Source: Paractinoplanes toevensis
GTDB lineage: Bacteria > Actinomycetota > Actinomycetes > Mycobacteriales > Micromonosporaceae
Assembly: GCF_018332695.1 (NCBI RefSeq)
Contig: NZ_BOQN01000092.1
Location: 1-64,000 of the forward strand
Length of the DNA: 64,000 nt
Direction: 5' to 3'
The position numbers and the translations under genes were made by a program. The notes below the pieces were generated by a model. It did no database searches and had not been told where the DNA came from. It was given only the letters and a program-made list of their open reading frames with translations. Below, piece by piece: positions 25,253 to 34,183 of this stretch; the stretch's first letter is position 1; each line of letters starts with the position of its first letter.

Positions 25253-26746
25253 ATGACCGAGCACTACGTCGTCACCATCGACCAGGGCACCACGTCCACC
25301 CGGTGCATCGTCTTCGACAGCCGCGGCCGCCTCGTCTCCCTGGCCCAGCACGAGCACAAGCAGTACTTTCCCAAGCCCGGCTGGGTCGAGCACGACGCCG
25401 CCGAGATCTGGCGCAACGTCGAACGGCTCGCCCCCGAGGCGCTGCGCCGGGCCGGCATCACCGCGTCCCAGGTCGCCGCGCTCGGCATCGCCAACCAGCG
25501 CGAGACCACCCTGCTGTGGGACCGCGACACCGGCAACCCGGTCGGCCACGCGATCGTCTGGCAGGACACCCGGACCGACTCGCTCGTGCGTTCGTTGTCC
25601 GAGGCGGAGGGCGCCGACCAGGTCGTCCAGGACTCGGCGCTGCCGATGGCCACGTACTTCTCCGGCCCGCGCGTCCGCTGGATGCTCGACCACCACCCCG
25701 AGCTGCGCGCCCGGGCCGAACGCGGCGAGATCCTCTTCGGCACCATGGAGACCTGGCTGATCTGGAAACTCACCGGCGGCCTGCACGTCACCGACGTCAC
25801 CAACGCCAGCCGCACCATGCTGCTCGACATCCACACGCTCGACTGGTCGCCGGCCGCGCTGGCCTTCTTCGGGATTCCCCGGGCCATGCTGCCCGAGGTC
25901 AGACCCTCGGTGGGCGTCTTCGGGACGGCCGTGGCGGCCTTCCCAGGCGTACGCATCGGGGCCGCGCTCGGCGATCAGCAGGCCGCGCTGTTCGGGCAGA
26001 CCTGCTTCGCGCCCGGCGAGGCCAAATGCACGTACGGAACCGGCAGTTTCCTGCTCCTGAACACCGGCGCCGAACTGGTGCGATCCACCCACGGCCTGCT
26101 CACCACCGTCGCCTACCAGATGGCCGGCGGCCCGGCGGCGTACGCCCTGGAAGGCTCGATCGCGATCACCGGCTCCCTCGTGCAGTGGTTCCGCGACCAG
26201 CTCGAACTGATCGCCAGCGCTCCGGAGATCGAAACCCTGGCCCGAACGGTGGCCGACAACGGCGGCTGCTACATCGTGCCCGCCTTCTCCGGCCTGTACG
26301 CACCGTACTGGCGCAGCGAAGCACGCGGTGTGATCGTCGGCCTCACCTCCTACATCACCAAGGGCCACCTGGCGCGGGCCGTGCTGGAGGCCACGGCCTG
26401 GCAGACCCGTGAGGTGGTCGACGCCATGAACGCCGACTCCGGCCTGGACCTGACCACGCTGCGGGTGGACGGCGGCATGACCGCCGACAACCTGCTGATG
26501 CAGTTCATCGCCGATGTGCTCGACGTGCCGGTGGTCCGCCCGCTGGCCATCGAGACGGTGTCGCTGGGCGCGGCGTACGCGGCCGGCCTGGCGGTGGGTT
26601 ACTGGCCCGACCTGGAGGGCCTGCGCCAGAACTGGCACCGGGCAGCCCAGTGGCTACCCACGATGGACCCGGCGGTCCGGGCGGCCGAGTACGGCAACTG
26701 GCGCCGTGCGGTGGAACGCACCTTCGACTGGACCCGCCCCGCCTGA
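25253..26746 (+). CDS. glpK: Glycerol kinase 2
   Basis: This second complete FGGY glycerol kinase of 497 residues begins TIDQGTTSTRCIVFDSRG and keeps the same catalytic and signature motifs as glycerol kinase 1 (YFSGPRVRWMLDHHPELR; GEAKCTYGTGSFLLLNTG; VDGGMTADNLLMQFIADVLD). It begins 17 bp after the IclR gene, with AAAGGA (25242-25247) 5 nt before the ATG, so it is likely co-transcribed with its regulator. The duplication may give different affinity or regulation; a related polyol substrate is possible but the motifs are those of GlpK. Confidence 0.92.
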   Translation: MTEHYVVTIDQGTTSTRCIVFDSRGRLVSLAQHEHKQYFPKPGWVEHDAAEIWRNVERLAPEALRRAGITASQVAALGIANQRETTLLWDRDTGNPVGHAIVWQDTRTDSLVRSLSEAEGADQVVQDSALPMATYFSGPRVRWMLDHHPELRARAERGEILFGTMETWLIWKLTGGLHVTDVTNASRTMLLDIHTLDWSPAALAFFGIPRAMLPEVRPSVGVFGTAVAAFPGVRIGAALGDQQAALFGQTCFAPGEAKCTYGTGSFLLLNTGAELVRSTHGLLTTVAYQMAGGPAAYALEGSIAITGSLVQWFRDQLELIASAPEIETLARTVADNGGCYIVPAFSGLYAPYWRSEARGVIVGLTSYITKGHLARAVLEATAWQTREVVDAMNADSGLDLTTLRVDGGMTADNLLMQFIADVLDVPVVRPLAIETVSLGAAYAAGLAVGYWPDLEGLRQNWHRAAQWLPTMDPAVRAAEYGNWRRAVERTFDWTRPA

Positions 26747-26799
26747 CTACAACCCCCGTGGCGTTGCGCGGCGGAATGGTCTCTGATCGACTGGGCCGT

Positions 26800-27126
26800 A
26801 TGAGCGGCGAGGCGCGGCCCAGCGGAATGACGTTGCAACTTCCCGTGGGTGACATCGAGGCCGGCCGGCGGTTCTACGCGACGCTGTTCGCCAGGGAGCC
26901 GGACTTCGCCCCGCACGACGACTTCCTCGAATGGCGAGTGGAGTCCGAACTCGGCGTCGCCGCCTCCCCGGTGACCACCCTTCCGGGAGTCGTCAGCTTC
27001 ATCAACTTCGAGGATCCGTGGGGCAACCGGCTGGGCTACTACGAGGACATCGTGCCGAGCGAGGAGCAACAGGGCCCGGGCGGCAGCACACACGACGAGA
27101 GCTTGTTCGACGTCGAGAACCCCTGA
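26800..27126 (+). CDS. VOC (glyoxalase-fold) protein with internal deletion
   Basis: This 108-residue product starts with the N-terminal VOC strand-helix unit (LQLPVGDIEAGRRFYATLF; then DFLEWRVES) and ends with the normal closing element (FINFEDPWGNRLGYYED). Members of this family are usually about 120-130 residues with a central DLDAA-type second module. Here the sequence jumps from EWRVESELGV straight to ASPVTTLPGVVSF, so some 40-45 residues seem missing in frame. The protein is probably not a normal metal-binding enzyme. The 111 bp between its stop and the NACHT gene hold no clear gene or terminator. Confidence 0.6.
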   Translation: MSGEARPSGMTLQLPVGDIEAGRRFYATLFAREPDFAPHDDFLEWRVESELGVAASPVTTLPGVVSFINFEDPWGNRLGYYEDIVPSEEQQGPGGSTHDESLFDVENP

Positions 27127-27237
27127 TCGTCACGGCTTCGGAGCCGGAGGCATTCCGTGGCACCGGGCCGTTCCGGGCCACCTTCCGCATCGGGATCGTC
27201 GACCTGATCGACAAGGGCGACCACCACCGGGCGCCCG

Positions 27238-30200
27238 TCAACCGGGCGTACTGGGCTGGCTCGTGCGCAGCACGGATGTCAGGACACCGTGGTCGGCGAG
27301 CAGGAGCCCGAGCTGGTCCACGGCGACATCGGTGAGCGCGAGAATGACGTCGGGCGCCTTCCGGCTGGCGGCGGCCCAGTCCCGGAACGACTGTCCGGCT
27401 CCCGGTGGCAGCTCGACGTGCGCCTTCCGACCGAGGATCAGGCCGCCGGTCTCGGCGTAGGTGTCCGGCCGGAAGCGGACGTGCCCTCCGATGCTCTGCG
27501 CCGCCACCAGGTCGTCGACGAAGGTGAGGGTCTCCGGCAGCAGACCGCCCGGGTGCCGCCGGGCCAGGGCGACCGTGCGGTGGACGTGCCGCCAGTCGCC
27601 GGCCTGCTCCAGCAGGGCGATCAGACGGCTCGGAGTGATCGGATCGGCGGCGTGGGCCAGCAGCGTGCGGAGCTGCCGGGCGGCCTTCTTCCAAGCCGTG
27701 CGCTCGTTCCAGGCGGCGAACACGAAGATCGATTGGAAGAGGAACGCGAGGCCCACGGCCAGGAAGGTGAGGACGGTCCGAGTGTCCACCGGGTCGGTCG
27801 GCTCGACGTGCGGCTCCGGCACCGACGGCTCCAGCAGACCCATGGCGATCAGAATCAGCTGGCCGATTTTGACCAGTCCGCTCAGGATCCAGATCGCCGC
27901 GGTGCCCCCCAGGACGGCCAGCACCACCGCCACCGTGGCGGTAAACATCTCCTGGAGCCGGGCGTCGAAAAGGCAGACCGCGATCGCGGAAGAACCACAG
28001 CACGGGCACGAACGGCCAGCGCCGCCGTGGCGGCGGGCGGCCGATCAGGATCAGATCCATCGCACAGTCGGACCAGACCGCTGCATATACGCAGGCCGCG
28101 CCGGCGGCGACGGAGAGCCCGACCGGCCCGGGTCCGCGGACGGCCCACACGACGAGCACGACGGCGGAGCCGAGCCGCAGCAGGCGGCCCATGACCCGGT
28201 TCTGAAGGCTGCCGGCCCGCTGCAACGGCATCGTCCACAGCACGGGGGACAGGTGGAAGACGGCCGGCAGCGCCGAGTGGCCGAGCCCGTTACGGCGCTG
28301 CCAAAGCGCGAGATGCGCGACGACGAGGATGCCGCCGGCCGCGGTCGGTGGCATGCCCCGGAACGTGACCAGTGCCGTCAGGGCGGTGCCCAGCAGCAGG
28401 AGGTCGATGGCGGTGACGGCGCGCAGCAGCCGGTCGGCCGCCCGCAGCTCCTGGCCGGCGGTGTCGGCGGCGGGATCGAGGCGGCGCAGGAAGTCCCTGG
28501 TACGCGACCGGGCTCGGAACGGGCCCGCGGTGGCCCAGACCCGGAAGAACTCGCCACGCAGCGAACGGCGTACGAGATCGGGCGGGTCGGTGAGGCCGAA
28601 CGCCTGCCGGGTCGCCTCGCGGCGTAGCAGCGGGCTGGGTGACTCCAGCGCGTTGACCAGGATGCCGAGCCGGACCGCCTCGGGCGCGACCGCGAGCATT
28701 TCGAGGACGCGCAGGTGATCGTGCCGCAGTCCGGTGCGCCAGCCGCGCAGCAACGCCTCACCGGCGGTGAGCTGCACTGCGGGCGGGATCTCGCGGCCCG
28801 TCCCGCCGAGCGCGGTGGCCAGGATGGCGAGCAGCCGTGGGACGTCGGCGGGCCACGGCGGACGGTCGTCGCCGGTGTCCGGTCGCCGGCTGACCAGCCG
28901 GGTCTCGATCTCGGCGAGTAGCGCCTTCCCGGCTGCGGAGCCGCTCTGCAGCACGGAGACGGCGATCTCGGCCCACCGTCTGTCGGCCACCAGCTCGGCC
29001 GGGCCGATCAAGGTCGGGTCGGCGAGTGCCGCGTGGGCGGCCAGGTGCTCCTGGAAACGCCGGTGCCGGAAGGCGAGGATCGGCCCGGCGGCGGTGTCAC
29101 GGCTCTCGGTAAGGCCGCAGTCCAGGAGCGTACGCAGGACGTCGTCGTCACCGGGCTGCGCCTCCTCGTCCCGGCGGATCATCCGGAACGCCGTCCCGGC
29201 GGCGCGGGCGAGCAGGTCGTCGTCGCGCAGCAGGGCGCGGAAGTACTCGTCGAAGGCGGCGTGCACGGTCGCCGGGAACCGCCCGGTGGTCGCAACACAG
29301 CGGCAGGCGAGGTCGAGCAGGAAGGGGTTCTCGGCGAAGGGGCTCAGCGCCGGCGGCAACCGGTCCAGGTCGGCGAGGACTCGCGCGCGGTCGGTGTCGG
29401 AGAGGCCGGCGTTCCGCCGGACGAGGTCGCGCCGCCGGCGGGCGGACAGGGCGGTCATCCGGGCCCGCCGCAGCCTCAGCGCCGTCAGCGCGGGCAGCGG
29501 CCGGGAGGCGACCACCGCCGGGCAGCCGGTCTGCGCGGCGAAGTCGAGGATCGCCTTGGCGTATCCGTGGACCGCACTCTCCCCGGCTGCCAGCACCGCT
29601 GGGATCTCGTCGAACGCGTCGAAGAGCAGCAGCAGGCGGCCGTCGCGTAGCAGCTCGCCGAACTGCTCGCGCTGCCCGTCGCCGATCGCTGTGCCGCCGG
29701 CCGTGGTGACCGTTCTCTCGATGTGCTGGTAGAGGCTCGCGAAATCCGGAGTCGTGGCGGGCCGGAAGCTGCCGAGCGGCACGTAGACGGCGAGGCGGCC
29801 GCCACGCCGGCCGCCTCGATCGGTGTGGTGACGCAGCGCCGTCGTCTTGCCGGCCAGCGCGTCGCCCTCGAGAACGAGCACGCCGTGGCGATGCCGCCGC
29901 AGCGTGCGCGACAACCGGCGAGGCCGGCGCCCCTCATCGACCGTCACGAGCGGCGGCACGAAACTGCGCTGCCAGCCCTGGACCGGAACGTCCGGCCCGG
30001 CAACGACGGGCAGGCCTCGGGCGAACTCGCGCTGCCGCCGTAGCCGTGCTCTCGCCTCCGGATCTTCCCGGCGCGCCCACCAGTAGCCGAGCACCGTGAG
30101 AAGGCCGAGCGCGACGGTGCTCGCGAAGACCCATCGCATCGGCGCGGACGCGATCGGCTTCAGGACCGGTCCGGGGTCGTTGGTGGCGATGTTCATCGCC

Positions 30201-30274
30201 AGCCCCTGCACGGTCGCGACCACGATCACGAGGCACGGCAGCACCGCGATCGCGATCAAGCTCCGCCACCGCAC
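27238..30274 (-). pseudogene. Membrane NACHT NTPase, frameshifted
   Basis: The N-terminal frame (GTG at 30274, with GAGGG just upstream) has two membrane helices (about 6-25 and 45-66). A NACHT domain follows with Walker A GDALAGKTT (137-145) and Walker B LLLLFDAFDEIP (Asp219, Asp222, Glu223), then a helical region and several more membrane helices after about residue 620. Near 27965-28000 the sensible sequence (WPFVPVLWFFRD) leaves this frame and resumes one base over as AVCLFDARLQEMFTATV, continuing with two more helices to a stop at 27238. The intact protein would be about 1010 residues. One base is gained, or two lost, or the assembly is wrong. The family is a STAND-type NTPase often linked to phage defence. 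Confidence 0.7.
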
Positions 30275-30500
30275 TTCGCCCTCACCTCGTCGTGCCCACC
30301 GCCGCCGTCAGGGTGGCAAGTGGACCAGACGGGCACCGGGCGGTGCGGACAACTGTCGGGAAGGCGATAACCGTTTCCCCCTTCCGGGAGCGGCCCGGCC
30401 GGGCCCGGGAACTGACAGATCACGGAAGGTGCGCTCGGCGGCGCGGCCCTCCACGGTTAGCTTCGAGCTCAGGCGAGAGTACGAGGATCGGGGCTCGTCA

Positions 30501-31184
30501 ATGTCAAAAAGTTTCCGGGTCATCGTCGAGGCGGCCGCGTCCGTGCTGGTCGCCGCCGGTATGGAATTTTCGATCAACAAGGTGGCCGATCAGGCGTCGT
30601 GGAAGTGGATCGCCGTGCTCGGTGCGTTCATCGTCAGTGCGGTGGCGGCCCTGGCGGTGGAGAGGTCGAAGGCCAGGCAGCTCGACCATCCGGAAACCCG
30701 GGTGCTGCCCCGGAGCCCGCGCCTGACCGCCCACCAGTTCGTCCTCTGCTTCGCGATCGTGGTCCTGCTCGCGGGATTCGTGGTGGTGTGGACCGTGCCA
30801 CGCGGCCGCGCCGAGGCAGCCGATTCGGCGAACGCCTGCCGCTCCGTCGACCAGCCACCGTACGAGGAGCTGCCGTTTCTCTGCGACATCCCGTGGCGGC
30901 AGCCGAGCGACGAACTACGCGTCCGCAAATCCCCGTCGGAGGCGGCGGAAGGCGTCGACGATCTGCGGGCATCCCAGGCACCGCAATACTTCGCGTGCTA
31001 TCTGCCGGGCGAGACGATCGCCTGGGACGGCAAGACCGACCACTACTGGTTGCTCACGCAAGGCGATGAGCACGGTGCCTATGGATACGTCCCGGTGGTC
31101 TATCTCGCCCGCGCCTACCGGGGTGCCGGGAAGGAACCGCTGAGCCAGTGCGACGTGAGGCAACGGGATCTGGCCAAGGAGTGA
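30501..31184 (+). CDS. Two-TM protein with SH3-like extracellular domain
   Basis: This 227-residue protein has no family name I can assign. Two membrane segments occur: a weak one at about 8-50 (WKWIAVLGAFIVSAVAALAV) and a strong one at about 77-97 (FVLCFAIVVLLAGFVVVWTV). A Cys-containing outer domain of about 125 residues follows. Its core (ELRVRKSPSEAAEG ... HYWLLTQGDEHGAYGYVPVVYL) resembles bacterial SH3 domains that bind cell wall. The ATG at 30501 follows a GAGG-containing leader; longer in-frame readings cross the intergenic region. It is divergent from the NACHT gene across a 226-bp gap. Confidence 0.6.
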   Translation: MSKSFRVIVEAAASVLVAAGMEFSINKVADQASWKWIAVLGAFIVSAVAALAVERSKARQLDHPETRVLPRSPRLTAHQFVLCFAIVVLLAGFVVVWTVPRGRAEAADSANACRSVDQPPYEELPFLCDIPWRQPSDELRVRKSPSEAAEGVDDLRASQAPQYFACYLPGETIAWDGKTDHYWLLTQGDEHGAYGYVPVVYLARAYRGAGKEPLSQCDVRQRDLAKE

Positions 31185-31203
31185 GGTGCTTTACTGCCGG
31201 GTA

Positions 31204-31312
31204 TGCGACGGCGGACGGCTCTGACCGTGAGCGTGCTGGTGCTGCTCGCCGGGGCGGCCGGGGGCCGGCTTGCGCTGGTGGCACAACCGGCCGCCGTACT
31301 GATGAAGAGGGC
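31204..31312 (+). pseudogene. Remnant of an exported-protein gene
   Basis: An ATG at 31204 opens a good signal-peptide-like start (MRRRTALTVSVLVLLAGAAG) of about 36 codons. After that the frame runs antisense through the MerR gene with no sensible protein sequence. It looks like the 5' stub of a lost gene. Chance in high-GC DNA is also possible. Confidence 0.25.
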
Positions 31313-31675
31313 TCAGGCGAGGTCGCAGAGGCGGGCGCCGGAGCACATCGCGGCCAGGTGGGTGCGCAGCGCGGCGGCGCGGGCCTCCGCCTCGGCCACC
31401 AGGGTGTCGGCGACCCGGCCCCAGTCGGCCGGCTGCGGGTCGGGCGGCAGGGCCGCGAAGATGTCGGCGATCTCGCGGATCGTCAGGCCGACCCGCTGCG
31501 CGACCTTGGCGACCCGGATCCGGCACGCTGCGCTGTCGTCGAACCGGCGCTGGTCACCCTGGGTGCGCACGGCGGTGATGACGCCGTGTTGCTCGTAGAA
31601 GCGCACGGCCGAGGCGGCCACGCCGCTCTCGGCGGCCACCTCACCGACCGATTTCGTGTACGCGGTGACGGTCAT
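31313..31675 (-). CDS. MerR-family regulator
   Basis: This 120-residue protein has an N-terminal MerR winged helix (VGEVAAESGVAASAVRFYEQHG, then QRRFDDSAACRIRVAKVAQ), a dimerisation coiled coil (about 75-108) and a short tail with CSGARLC. The two Cys spaced by five residues could bind metal or act as a redox switch, as in SoxR-like proteins, but no cluster motif is complete. It is divergent from the flavin reductase gene across 62 bp and most likely controls it. Confidence 0.85.
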   Translation of the reverse strand: MTVTAYTKSVGEVAAESGVAASAVRFYEQHGVITAVRTQGDQRRFDDSAACRIRVAKVAQRVGLTIREIADIFAALPPDPQPADWGRVADTLVAEAEARAAALRTHLAAMCSGARLCDLA

Positions 31676-31700
31676 GTCCCCATCCTGCGCCGCGCCCGGC

Positions 31701-31731
31701 TTGACATCAACAATGGTTGAACGTCGAGGCT
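31701..31731 (+). promoter_or_regulatory. MerR-type promoter and operator
   Basis: A perfect TTGACA (31701-31706) is followed after 19 bp by GAGGCT (31726-31731). The over-long 19-bp spacer is the hallmark of MerR-activated promoters. The spacer holds an inverted repeat TCAAC-AATG-GTTGA (31707-31720), the likely binding site. Confidence 0.6.
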
Positions 31732-31737
31732 GCGTTC

Positions 31738-32307
31738 ATGAGCGAACCTGTCTACGCGGTGATCGCCGCCAGCCTGCGCGGCGAGCGCATGGGCCGAACG
31801 GTGGCCGACTGGGCCGCGGCCCGCATCCCGGCGGCCCTGGGCGCCCCGCCGCCCGACCTGATCGATCTGGCCGAGACCACCCTGCCCGACGACGAACACC
31901 TCCAGCCCGGCGGCGGCCGCCCGACGGCCCTGACCGACCGCCTGACCAGGGCGGACGCCTATGTGTTCATCACTCCCGAGTACAACCACAGTTACCCGGC
32001 CGGCCTGAAACGAGCGATCGACTGGCACTACCGCGAGTGGATGTTCAAACCCGCAACCATCATTTCGTACGGCGTACAGGGCGGCCTGCTGGCCACCGAG
32101 CACCTGCGTGGCGTCCTGGCCGAACTGCACGTGGTGACCACCCGCCGGGTCCTGGGCCTGACCACACCCTGGTACGACCTGGGCCCGGCCGGCTACACCC
32201 CACCGGAGAGCGTGACGAAGGGCCTGGACCTGGCCCTGGACGAACTGGCCTGGTGGACGGAGACCCTGCATACCGCCCGCCGCGAGCGCCCGTACGCCGG
32301 GCGATGA
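31738..32307 (+). CDS. NAD(P)H-dependent FMN reductase
   Basis: This 189-residue flavodoxin-fold protein of the NADPH-dependent FMN/azo reductase family has an N-terminal phosphate loop (IAASLRGERMGRTVADW) and the family motif TPEYNHSYPAGLKRAIDWHY (about 80-99), which cradles the flavin. It probably reduces FMN, quinones or azo compounds in a stress response. The MerR-type promoter directly upstream suggests induction by an electrophile or redox signal. ATG at 31738 is 7 nt past the -10-like GAGGCT, so the transcript is nearly leaderless. Confidence 0.85.
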   Translation: MSEPVYAVIAASLRGERMGRTVADWAAARIPAALGAPPPDLIDLAETTLPDDEHLQPGGGRPTALTDRLTRADAYVFITPEYNHSYPAGLKRAIDWHYREWMFKPATIISYGVQGGLLATEHLRGVLAELHVVTTRRVLGLTTPWYDLGPAGYTPPESVTKGLDLALDELAWWTETLHTARRERPYAGR

Positions 32308-32323
32308 GTCGGTCATCGGCGCA

Positions 32324-33157
32324 TCAGGGCTTGCGGGCCACCGCGCCGTAGACCGAGACCTGCGCATCCGACGGCGCCGGGTGGCCGGTGGGCTCGCCGA
32401 GATCGGGCCGCCAGGCGGGCAGGATCTGCAGCCCGGGCTCCACCGGCTCGAGGCCGGTGAAGAAGCGTTCGATCTCCTGCTTGGGGCGGACCTTCATGGT
32501 GACACCCTGCCGGCGGTAGACCTCGGCCACCTGCTCCCACGCTTCCGGGCGGAAGTCGCCGGTCAGGTGGGACAACGCCAGGTAGCTGCCGGTGGGCAAC
32601 GCGGCCAGGAGCCGCTCGACGAGGTTCCACGGGTCGTGCTCGTCACCGACGAAGTGCAGGATCGCGATCAGGAGCAATCCGACCGGGCGGTTCAGATCGA
32701 GCGTGTTGCGCAGGGCGGTCGAGCCCAGGATGGTGTCGACGTCGCGCAGGTCCGCGTCGATGTAGTCGGTCCGGCCGTCGGGGTGACTGGTCAGCAGTGC
32801 GCGGGCGTGGGCCAGCACGATGGGGTCGTTGTCCACGTAGACGATCCGGGAACGGGGATTGCTCGCCTGGGCGACGTGGTGGACGTTCGGTGCGCTCGGG
32901 ATCCCGGTCCCGATGTCCAGGAACTGGTCGATACCCTGCTCGGCCAGGTACCGGACCGCCCGGCGCAGGAAGAGCCGGTTCTCCCGGGGCGGGATCCGGC
33001 TGTCCGGATTGGCTTGCAGGCCCTTGTGGGCAGCCTCGCGATCGGCCGCGAAGTTGTCCTTGCCGCCGAGGAGGTAGTCGTACACCCGGGCCGGGTGCGG
33101 GCGGTCGGTGCGCAGGTCTACCCGGCTTCCGAGGTCCGGCTCCGATTGCTCGCCCAT
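32324..33157 (-). CDS. SAM-dependent methyltransferase (DUF574 family)
   Basis: This 277-residue protein is of the S-adenosyl-L-methionine methyltransferase type expanded in actinomycetes. It shows the PHPARVYDYLLGGKDNFAAD signature (about 20-39), the SAM-binding FLDIGTGIPSAPNVHHVAQ (about 77-95), the Asp-containing VYVDNDPIVLAHARALL, and LLLIAILHFVGDEHDPW. The substrate is unknown. The start at 33157 (MGEQ) is chosen because AAAGGAG lies 10 nt before it; an ATG 9 bp upstream abuts that site. Confidence 0.85.
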   Translation of the reverse strand: MGEQSEPDLGSRVDLRTDRPHPARVYDYLLGGKDNFAADREAAHKGLQANPDSRIPPRENRLFLRRAVRYLAEQGIDQFLDIGTGIPSAPNVHHVAQASNPRSRIVYVDNDPIVLAHARALLTSHPDGRTDYIDADLRDVDTILGSTALRNTLDLNRPVGLLLIAILHFVGDEHDPWNLVERLLAALPTGSYLALSHLTGDFRPEAWEQVAEVYRRQGVTMKVRPKQEIERFFTGLEPVEPGLQILPAWRPDLGEPTGHPAPSDAQVSVYGAVARKP

Positions 33158-33271
33158 CGGTGGCATCTCCTTTGCGAGAGTCGCTCGGAATAGAGCCGAC
33201 TCCCGCAAGATCTTAGGGACCGACCACAGTCGAGTCGAGAAGCGGCAGCGACGGGAAACCGCGGCTTCGCC

Positions 33272-34105
33272 TCACCGGGCCGGGGACGCCCCGTACCGTG
33301 CGATGGCTTTGCCGATTTTGGCGCCGGGGTCCCCGGTGACCTTGAAGTTGACGGAGCCGCGTTGGAAGGCGATCGCCTGGTCGACGAAGATCCGCAGGGA
33401 CGCGATGCAGGTGGCGGTGGTCGCCGGGGTCAACCGGCAGTCGGCGAAGGAGGTCGTGACGGCCCGATAGTTCGGGTCGGCATCGTCGCCGCCGAGGTCG
33501 AAGGCGAGAACGACGGCGAGGACCGGATCGGTGCCGGTCGTGCTCAGCTGCGGGTCGGACACGTTCGGCTCGACCCGTACGAGTGCGGCGGGCAGGGTCG
33601 GCATGCCGGTGATCAGCGGTTCGACGTGCTCGGTGGCGGGCGGGGCGATGCAGTCCGGCGGGGACCCCGGATACGCGAAGGGGCGGATCGACGGCAGATA
33701 TCGGCATCCGTACGGCAGCTGGTAGTCGCCGCCCGCGCCGAAGACCTGCTCGAACGCGGGTGTGCGCTGTCCGGGCAGCGTGATTTGCTGCTGGAAGTCC
33801 TGGTCCAGGCCGCTGTGGGCGACGCAGGTCCCGTTCGGTGGGCCGAGGATGTACTGGCGGCCACCGAAGCCGTCCGGGCTGGTGAAGGCGATCGCGGTCG
33901 CCGGCACCGCGAAGCGTGTCCGGTAATGGTGAGCGGCGGCGGGAGCGGGCGTGCTGCTGCCGTCGTCGACCGCTACGAACCGGCACGCTGCGGTCCGCGC
34001 CGTGCCGGCCTCGGCGGCGGATGCCGGTAGGACGACGCCGGCGGTCAGCACCAGGCACGCGGCGAAGATGGTGAACGGGCGGGAGATCGTGGATGGCACT
34101 GTCAC
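33272..34105 (-). CDS. Secreted hypothetical protein
   Basis: This exported protein of about 277 residues has a signal peptide ending near PASA-AEAG. The mature part has at least six Cys (CRFVA, GTCVA, GCRYL, DCIAPP, DCRL, TCIAS), which suggests disulfide pairing outside the cell, and no known motif. GTG at 34105 is favoured by GAGGA 5 nt upstream; an ATG 45 bp further up is less well placed. Neighbours (methyltransferase, TetR) give no functional clue. Confidence 0.6.
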   Translation of the reverse strand: MTVPSTISRPFTIFAACLVLTAGVVLPASAAEAGTARTAACRFVAVDDGSSTPAPAAAHHYRTRFAVPATAIAFTSPDGFGGRQYILGPPNGTCVAHSGLDQDFQQQITLPGQRTPAFEQVFGAGGDYQLPYGCRYLPSIRPFAYPGSPPDCIAPPATEHVEPLITGMPTLPAALVRVEPNVSDPQLSTTGTDPVLAVVLAFDLGGDDADPNYRAVTTSFADCRLTPATTATCIASLRIFVDQAIAFQRGSVNFKVTGDPGAKIGKAIARYGASPAR

Positions 34106-34183
34106 CAGGGTCCTCGCAGCGAATATGACTAGACCGGACAATTGGGCCATTGTCGCCGACGCGGACGGAGTTGAACAAACCGG

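Noticed and set aside
27002..27237. Continuation of the NACHT N-terminal frame beyond the shift
   Set aside because: After about 27965 this frame turns into Arg/Gly/Pro-rich sequence, while the neighbouring frame gives membrane helices and a coherent domain.
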